A stretch of 18,473 nt of DNA from an uncultured bacterium (GTDB taxonomy: Bacteria > Bacillota > Clostridia > Oscillospirales > Butyricicoccaceae): assembly GCA_905215125.1 (NCBI GenBank), contig CAJMOV010000009.1, positions 1 through 18,473 on the forward strand, read 5' to 3'. Shown in pieces: positions 13,863-18,473 of the stretch. Positions within the stretch are counted from its first letter, which is position 1. The number at the start of each line of letters is the position of its first letter. A model generated the notes under the pieces. That model was not told the DNA's origin. It did not search any database and worked only from the letters and a program-made list of their open reading frames with translations. The translations under genes were made by a program, and so were the position numbers.

Positions 13863-14549
13863 ATGGTACATTTTGGAAACGACTGGGATGAAATTCTGGC
13901 CGGGGAGTTTGACAGCGAATACTATCGGCGTCTGCGCGCCTTTCTCAAGGCGGAATACGGCAGGGGGGCCGTTTACCCCGACATGCACGATATCTTCAAC
14001 GCGCTGAAGTATACCCCATACGCTGACGTCAACGCCGTCATCCTGGGGCAGGACCCCTATCATGGCAGGGGGCAGGCGCACGGGCTGGCCTTTTCCGTCC
14101 GCCGCGGGGTGCCGGTGCCGCCGTCGCTTCAGAACATCTATATGGAGATCCATGACGATGTCGGCGCGCCCATCCCCAGCCACGGCTGTTTGGAAAGCTG
14201 GGCTAGACAGGGGGTGCTGCTGCTCAACACGGCGCTGACAGTGCGGGCGGGCCAGGCCAATTCCCACCGCGGCGCGGGGTGGGAGATCTTCACCGACCAT
14301 GTCATCGAACGCCTGGCGGCGCGGGAGCGGCCGATGGTCTTCCTGCTGTGGGGGGCCAACGCACGGGCCAAAGCGTCGCTGCTGAAGGGCACGCCCCACC
14401 TGGTTTTGCAGGCGGCCCATCCCAGCCCCTTTTCGGCGTCCGGTTTTTTCGGCTGCCGGCATTTTTCCAAGGCCAACGCCTTTCTGGAGCGGTACGGCAA
14501 AAGCATTGACTGGGGCAGCCCGGCCCGGGAGGAGGGGGAGACATGCTGA
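13863..14549 (+). CDS. ung: Uracil-DNA glycosylase (family 1)
   Basis: The 228-aa enzyme removes uracil from DNA as the first step of base excision repair. The water-activating loop GQDPYHGRGQAHGLAFSV contains Asp64. The uracil-binding LLLNT has Asn122, and the leucine-loop motif HPSPFSASGFFGCRHF has the catalytic His186. PPSLQNIY (87-93) is the Pro-rich loop. Length and motif order are normal for Ung. The start has AGAGGTGA close upstream. It leads a three-gene rightward unit in which the stop of ung overlaps the start of the nitroreductase gene by 7 bp. Confidence 0.96.
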   Translation: MVHFGNDWDEILAGEFDSEYYRRLRAFLKAEYGRGAVYPDMHDIFNALKYTPYADVNAVILGQDPYHGRGQAHGLAFSVRRGVPVPPSLQNIYMEIHDDVGAPIPSHGCLESWARQGVLLLNTALTVRAGQANSHRGAGWEIFTDHVIERLAARERPMVFLLWGANARAKASLLKGTPHLVLQAAHPSPFSASGFFGCRHFSKANAFLERYGKSIDWGSPAREEGETC

Positions 14550-15139
14550 AGGAGCTGGTGGAAAAAAGCCGCAGCTACCGCGGCTTTGACCAGGGGTTTA
14601 CCCCGTCGCGGCAGCAGCTGGAGGAGCTGTGCGAGCTGGCCCGGCTGTGCCCGTCAAGCGTCAACATGCAGCCGCTGCGCTATGTGCTCGTTAATACCCC
14701 GGAAGGCTGCGCCATCGTCCAGCCGCTGACCGGGTGGGCGCGGCGGCTGAAGGGCGTCCGCCTGCCGCGCGAAGGGCATTGCCCGACAGCCTTCATCATC
14801 ATCTGTCAGGATCTGGGCATTTCGCCCAACCGCGAGCGCTTTCTGAAGGACGTCGGCATTGTGGCGCAGACCATGCTGCTGGGGGCAGCGGAAATGGGCT
14901 TTGGCGGCATCATGATCGGCAATTTCCAGCCGGAAAGGGTAGCGCAGGCGCTGGGGCTGGGGGAAAATCTGTGGCCCCAGCTGATTCTCGCGCTCGGCCT
15001 GCCGGATGAAAAGGTGGTGCTGACCGAAGCGGAGGACGGAAACGTCGCCTACACCCGGGATGCAGGCAACGTCACTTACGTCCCCAAACGCAGGCTGGAG
15101 GATGTGGTGATAAGCTGGGAGGGGACGGGGCATGAGTAA
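14543..15139 (+). CDS. Nitroreductase family flavoprotein
   Basis: The 198-aa product has the nitroreductase fold: RSYRGF (10-15) contributes to FMN phosphate binding, CPSSVNMQPLRYVLV (36-50) is the flavin-contact loop, and DVGIVAQTMLLGAAEMGFGG (103-122) is the core helix. ALGLPDEKVV closes the domain. Members reduce nitroaromatics, quinones or flavins with NAD(P)H, and the natural substrate here cannot be read from sequence. The substrate-lid region is short. The start is translationally coupled to ung (7-bp overlap), with GGAGGGGGAG upstream inside ung, and the end overlaps the hydrolase gene by 8 bp. Confidence 0.9.
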   Translation: MLKELVEKSRSYRGFDQGFTPSRQQLEELCELARLCPSSVNMQPLRYVLVNTPEGCAIVQPLTGWARRLKGVRLPREGHCPTAFIIICQDLGISPNRERFLKDVGIVAQTMLLGAAEMGFGGIMIGNFQPERVAQALGLGENLWPQLILALGLPDEKVVLTEAEDGNVAYTRDAGNVTYVPKRRLEDVVISWEGTGHE

Positions 15140-15902
15140 TTTACACGCGAGCGTGCGGGGCAGCGGCAGGGACATGCTCATCCTGCACGGGATGGGATGC
15201 GATCTGCGCATGATGGAGGCATGCCTTGAGCCCATCCTTGAAGATTATAACGAGCTGAGGCGCGTGTATGTCGACCTGCCGGGCATGGGACGCTCGCCTG
15301 CGCTGGAGGAGGCGTCGGCCGACGCGGTGCTGGATGCGCTGCTCGATTTTATCGACCATAAGTTCAAGGGGGATTTCCTGCTCGTCGGGGAATCTTACGG
15401 CGGGTATCTGGCACGGGGCGTCGCGGCGCGCCGGGCGGATCGGGTCGGGGGCATGCTGCTGCTCTGCCCTGTTGTCGAGCCGGATAAGGAAAAGCGCAGC
15501 CTGCCGAAAGAAAGGCTGCGCTTGGCGGACGATGATGCAGACGGGGAGGATTTGCCGGGATTTTTGCAGTATGCCGTGCGTATAAATCGCGGGATTTGCC
15601 GCCGCTATGCCAGGGAGGTTTTACCCGGCGCGCGCCTGGCGGACGAGCGGTTTATAGCGCGCCTGAAGGAGCGGTACGCATTTTCCTTCCCGATCCGGCA
15701 GAGGCTTGACGGGCCGGTGCTGCTGCTGTGCGGCAGGCAGGACCTTTGCGTCGGTTATGCAGACGCACTGGCCCTGCTGGAGGATTACCCGCGCGCCAGC
15801 CTTGCCATTTTAGATGCCGCGGGGCACAACCTGCAGCTGGAGCAGCCCGATCTGCTGGCTTCGCTGACGCGGGAGTGGCTGTCCCGCGCGGGCGTTTATT
15901 GA
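15132..15902 (+). CDS. Alpha/beta hydrolase
   Basis: The 256-aa protein shows the full alpha/beta hydrolase triad: nucleophile Ser88 in GESYGG, Asp204 in GRQDLCVGY and His232 in AGHNLQ. The oxyanion loop is LHGMG (18-22), and VDLPGMGRS (48-55) is the usual strand-loop after it. A cap domain of about 70 residues (118-190) includes charged Lys/Arg/Asp segments. There is no signal peptide, so it is cytosolic. Substrate is unknown; small esters, lactones or C-C bonds are possible. It is the last gene of the ung unit, starting 8 bp inside the nitroreductase gene. Its 3' end overlaps the opposing amidase gene by 7 bp, and no terminator is visible. Confidence 0.88.
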   Translation: MSNLHASVRGSGRDMLILHGMGCDLRMMEACLEPILEDYNELRRVYVDLPGMGRSPALEEASADAVLDALLDFIDHKFKGDFLLVGESYGGYLARGVAARRADRVGGMLLLCPVVEPDKEKRSLPKERLRLADDDADGEDLPGFLQYAVRINRGICRRYAREVLPGARLADERFIARLKERYAFSFPIRQRLDGPVLLLCGRQDLCVGYADALALLEDYPRASLAILDAAGHNLQLEQPDLLASLTREWLSRAGVY

Positions 15903-16528
15903 AGCTGCCTGAGCAGGGCGTCCCAGGCGTTAGGGTTCTTGACGTAATACAGCGGGCATTGCTTGCCGGTGACGTCGTAATGGCGGATGACGTCGTCCTT
16001 GGGTGAAAGCTCATACAGCCCGCACAGCCAGCGGAGAAGGCGGACGAGGCTGTCGTAAGTCTCCTGTGTGAAGGCGCCCGTTTCATCGGGGTGGCAGCAT
16101 TCGATGGAGAGAGTGTCGTTGTTGCGGCTGTTGGAACAAAAGGCCACCTCGTCCATCGGCACATTGAGCAGGATTTCGCCGTCAAGACCGATGAGAAAGT
16201 TGCTGCTGGCCTTGGTTGCCTGTGTTTCGGCCAGGCTTTCAAAATAGCTGTGGTTTTGGGCCGCCGTTGTGCCGGGGTTGCCAACGTAATGGACGACGAC
16301 GCCGTTGACGGCGCGCAGGCGGGAGCCGGGGCGTGACCACGGGTTGACAGGCAGCAGATCGACCGTTATCCAGTCGGGCAGCTCAATGTCGTCCTGCGCG
16401 ATGACGCTGCCGCGGGGCAGGAGGGTAAGGGCAAGGCCCGCGCAGAGCGCCAGCGCCAAACAGCACAAAAAAAGCCGGCGACGGATGCGCCTTCTGCGAA
16501 TGCGTTTTTGACGCTCAGTGCGATTCAT
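15896..16528 (-). CDS. Exported N-acetylmuramoyl-L-alanine amidase (Amidase_2 fold)
   Basis: The 210-aa product has a very basic N-terminus (RIRRRRIRRR) and a membrane helix at about 19-37, acting as signal peptide or anchor. It then carries an Amidase_2 domain. Putative zinc ligands are His80 (GVVVHYVGNPG), His183 (VIRHYDVTGKQCP) and Cys191 in the same motif, the His/His/Cys set of the T7-lysozyme class. SIECCHP (141-147) contains Glu143 near the site. It should cut the amide between muramic acid and L-Ala in peptidoglycan outside the membrane. GGGGGTTG lies shortly before the ATG. It is a single-gene unit converging with the hydrolase gene. Confidence 0.9.
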   Translation of the reverse strand: MNRTERQKRIRRRRIRRRLFLCCLALALCAGLALTLLPRGSVIAQDDIELPDWITVDLLPVNPWSRPGSRLRAVNGVVVHYVGNPGTTAAQNHSYFESLAETQATKASSNFLIGLDGEILLNVPMDEVAFCSNSRNNDTLSIECCHPDETGAFTQETYDSLVRLLRWLCGLYELSPKDDVIRHYDVTGKQCPLYYVKNPNAWDALLRQLQ

Positions 16529-16548
16529 ACAATCAACCCCCGTCTGTT

Positions 16549-16576
16549 ATCATAGCATATGCAGGGGGGAAGTCCA
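16549..16576 (-). promoter_or_regulatory. Possible promoter of the amidase gene
   Basis: Read leftward: -10 TATGAT (16549-16554) with a weak -35 TGGACT (16571-16576) at 16 nt. The leader would be only about 14 nt to the ATG at 16528, just enough for the ribosome site. Confidence 0.4.
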
Positions 16577-16667
16577 TAAAGAAACCCTTAATTTTGACAG
16601 GAGGCAGGGAAAAAGGAGCGCACCGCGCCGGGTTCAGCGCAGCGGGCGTGTGCGGAATGAGAGATAC

Positions 16668-16700
16668 AAAAAGCGTCATCCTGCTTGGGATGACGCTTTT
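16668..16700 (-). terminator. Terminator of the lgt-folD operon
   Basis: A 9-bp perfect stem GCGTCATCC / GGATGACGC, extended by A-T pairs, has a 6-nt loop and five T after it in the leftward direction. It begins 11 nt past the folD stop. Confidence 0.9.
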
Positions 16701-16711
16701 GATATCAGGCG

Positions 16712-17566
16712 CTATTGCAGGCCGTGCTGGAGCTTGGCGGCCAGCAGGGTGTTTTGCATCAGGGTGGCGATGGTCATGGGGCCGACGCCGCCGGGGACGG
16801 GGGTGATGAAGGAGCATTTGGGGGCGACGGCGTCAAAGTCGACGTCGCCGCACAGCTTGCCGTTTTCATCGTGATCCATGCCGACGTCAATGACGACAGC
16901 GCCTTCCTTAACCATATCGGCGGTGATGAACCTAGGCTTGCCGATGGCGGCGACAAGGATGTCTGCCTCGCGCGTGACGGCGGGGAGATTTTCCGTGCGG
17001 GAATGGCAGATGGTGACAGTGCCGTGCTTATGCAGAAGCAGCATGGCCTGCGGCTTGCCGACGATATTGGACCGGCCGACGACGACGCAGCGCTTGCCCT
17101 TGGGATCGATGCCGTACTCCTCCAGCAGAGTCATGACGCCGGCGGGGGTGCAGGGGGCAAAGAGGATGTCCCCCGTCATGATGCGGCCGACGTTGACGGG
17201 GTGGAAGGCGTCGACGTCCTTTCTGGGGTCGATGCGAAGGATGACCTTCTGCTCGTCAATGTGCTTGGGCACCGGAAGCTGGCACAGAATGCCGCTGATG
17301 CGCTCGTCGGCGTTAAGCCTGTCGATGAGGGAAAGCACCTCCTCCTCTGTCGCGGTGGCGGGCAGGGTGTGCTTTTCGCTGTAAAAGCCGCAGTCGGCGC
17401 AGGCCTTCTCCTTATTGCGGACGTAGATCTGCGACGCGGGATCGTCGCCGACCAGGATAACGGCCAGACCGGGGACGACCCCGCGCGTCTTGAGGCCGTT
17501 GACTTCCTCCAGAATACCGGCGCGCAGCTTTTTGGCCGTCGCTTTGCCGTCAATGATGGCTGCCAT
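16712..17566 (-). CDS. folD: Bifunctional methylene-THF dehydrogenase / methenyl-THF cyclohydrolase
   Basis: ATG 17566 follows AGGAGG, giving the standard 284 aa; the longer open frame upstream is antisense-like overlap with lgt and is rejected. FolD oxidises methylene-THF with NADP and hydrolyses the product to 10-formyl-THF, in the cytosol. Catalytic Tyr48 and Lys52 lie in YVRNKEKAC. GILCQLPVP (92-100) has the conserved Gln96. KDVDAFHPVN (116-125) and the nucleotide-binding loop GRSNIVGKP follow, and TPVPGGVGPMT closes the protein. All expected motifs are present. The start lies 17 bp inside the end of lgt, so translation is coupled. Confidence 0.96.
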   Translation of the reverse strand: MAAIIDGKATAKKLRAGILEEVNGLKTRGVVPGLAVILVGDDPASQIYVRNKEKACADCGFYSEKHTLPATATEEEVLSLIDRLNADERISGILCQLPVPKHIDEQKVILRIDPRKDVDAFHPVNVGRIMTGDILFAPCTPAGVMTLLEEYGIDPKGKRCVVVGRSNIVGKPQAMLLLHKHGTVTICHSRTENLPAVTREADILVAAIGKPRFITADMVKEGAVVIDVGMDHDENGKLCGDVDFDAVAPKCSFITPVPGGVGPMTIATLMQNTLLAAKLQHGLQ

Positions 17567-18395
17567 TTGTACTTCCTCCTTTTTGAATGGGGGTATATTT
17601 TTTTGTGATGCGGAAATAAAGCCACAGGCCGCCGGCGGCCAGCAGGGACAAAAGGGCCAGCGCCTGGGAGATGCGGATGCCGGTATGGCCGAGATAAAGG
17701 CTGTCGGTGCGCATACCCTCGATGAAAAAGCGGCCCAGGCCGTACCATGCGACGTAGAGAAGGGCGATTTCGCCCTGGAAAGCCCGCTTTTTCCTGGAAT
17801 AGAAGTGCAGCAGCACAAAGCCCAGCGCGTTCCACAGCGATTCGTATAGGAAGGTGGGGTGGACAGGCGCGCCGCCGTTGATGGACATGCCCCAGGGCAG
17901 GCTGGTCTCGCCGCCGAAGGCTTCGGCGTTTACAAAATTGGCCCAGCGGCCGATCGACTGGCCGATGAGCAGGCCGAGCGAGCCCAGGTCAAGGATGCCG
18001 AGGGTATTGCATTTGCGCACCCGGCCGAAGACGAACACCGTGATAAAGGCGACGATGACGGCGCCGTAAATGGCGAGGCCGCCTTCCCAGATTTTGACGA
18101 TATCGCCGGGGTGCTGGCTGTAATAGTCCCACTTGTTGAAGACAAAATAGAGCCGCGCGCCGACAATGGACACGGGCAGGGCGAAAAGCAGCAGGTCGAT
18201 CAGCTCGTCGCTGCTTGTACCGAACTGGGGGGCGCGGCGCATGACGTAAAGCGCTGCGAGGATAAAGCCGCAGGCGATGATGACGCCGTACCATTTAATG
18301 CTGAAATCCAGCGAGCCGATGGAAAAGGACAAGGCTTCGCGATTGAGGGTAAAGACCCGGTCGAAAAGACCGGGAAAGCCGACTGTGTTGGTCAT
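17550..18395 (-). CDS. lgt: Prolipoprotein diacylglyceryl transferase
   Basis: The 281-aa multi-pass membrane enzyme transfers diacylglycerol from phosphatidylglycerol to the lipobox cysteine of prelipoproteins. Its signature GRWANFVNAEAFGG (149-162) matches GRxxNFxNxExxG, with Arg150 and Asn153. WEGGLAIYG (103-111) is the other conserved loop, with Tyr at the place where E. coli has His103, common in Gram-positives. Hydrophobic helices fill the remainder. An in-frame TGA lies seven codons above ATG 18395, so no longer start is possible. The ribosome site AAAGGA is 23 nt away across a hairpin (see findings). It is first in an operon with folD. Confidence 0.96.
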   Translation of the reverse strand: MTNTVGFPGLFDRVFTLNREALSFSIGSLDFSIKWYGVIIACGFILAALYVMRRAPQFGTSSDELIDLLLFALPVSIVGARLYFVFNKWDYYSQHPGDIVKIWEGGLAIYGAVIVAFITVFVFGRVRKCNTLGILDLGSLGLLIGQSIGRWANFVNAEAFGGETSLPWGMSINGGAPVHPTFLYESLWNALGFVLLHFYSRKKRAFQGEIALLYVAWYGLGRFFIEGMRTDSLYLGHTGIRISQALALLSLLAAGGLWLYFRITKKYTPIQKGGSTNGSHH

Positions 18396-18424
18396 ATTGC
18401 GGGGAGGGCCCCGTCACATCCTTT
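18396..18424 (-). promoter_or_regulatory. Unusual lgt ribosome site with intervening hairpin
   Basis: Leftward order is AAAGGA (18419-18424), TGTGA, hairpin CGGGG-CCCT-CCCCG (18400-18413), CAAT, then ATG. No Shine-Dalgarno lies at normal distance. Folding the 14-nt hairpin would reduce the 23-nt gap to an effective nine. Confidence 0.5.
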
Positions 18425-18441
18425 CAGGGTGAATATTTCCT

Positions 18442-18470
18442 ATTATATCTGTGCCCGCTGTTTTTTTCAA
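18442..18470 (-). promoter_or_regulatory. Promoter of the lgt-folD operon
   Basis: Read leftward: -35 TTGAAA (18465-18470), 17-nt spacer, perfect -10 TATAAT (18442-18447). Leader about 40 nt. Confidence 0.85.
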
Positions 18471-18473
18471 GGG

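Noticed and set aside
16715..17608. 297-codon + strand frame opposite folD
   Set aside because: Antisense of a fully recognisable FolD.

Overview
The window looks like chromosomal DNA of a high-GC, low-redox Firmicute, most likely a clostridial gut commensal of the Oscillospiraceae type. This is an inference from gene content: S-layer homology (SLH) domains, a tryptophan T-box leader, lipoprotein lipoboxes, an Lgt enzyme, sigma-A type promoters with strong AGGAGG-like ribosome sites, and no outer-membrane genes. From about 1080 to the right end the DNA is GC-rich. The first 1.07 kb is strikingly AT-rich and stands apart.

Layout. 1-1080: AT-rich accessory segment with a leftward three-helix membrane protein under its own near-consensus promoter, and the start of a second leftward membrane protein running off the edge. 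Its right border cuts a PstS-like substrate-binding lipoprotein gene after codons for DIYT, and a 41-nt imperfect palindrome lies at the join. 1541-3088: a lipoprotein translationally coupled to that broken gene. 3397-4135: two small membrane genes of unknown function that converge and overlap. 4264-5382: branched-chain aminotransferase ilvE (leftward) with promoter and terminator. 5652-6848: exported NodB-like protein that has lost its catalytic and zinc residues. 6940-8527: near-consensus promoter, Trp-specific T-box and an orphan trpB. 8930-9767: overlapping pair (DUF6530-like and GIY-YIG-like) behind a palindromic operator/promoter. 10260-13681: leftward cluster of an SLH/WG-repeat surface protein, a Mn-type CDF cation exporter and a DUF5655-like protein. 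13863-15902: rightward, overlapping ung / nitroreductase / alpha-beta hydrolase operon, divergent from the SLH gene and using the same 7 bp as its -35 element. 15896-16528: exported Amidase_2 protein. 16712-18395: lgt-folD operon with promoter and terminator.

Functionally most of the window is core metabolism and cell envelope: amino-acid synthesis or salvage (IlvE, TrpB), one-carbon metabolism (FolD), lipoprotein maturation (Lgt, which would process the lipoproteins at 1542-3088), peptidoglycan turnover and DNA repair. The most likely place for something undescribed is the AT-rich segment at the left edge. The window ends inside it, so its gene set and mechanism of insertion cannot be settled here. 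No tRNA, rRNA, CRISPR array, transposase or integrase was seen.
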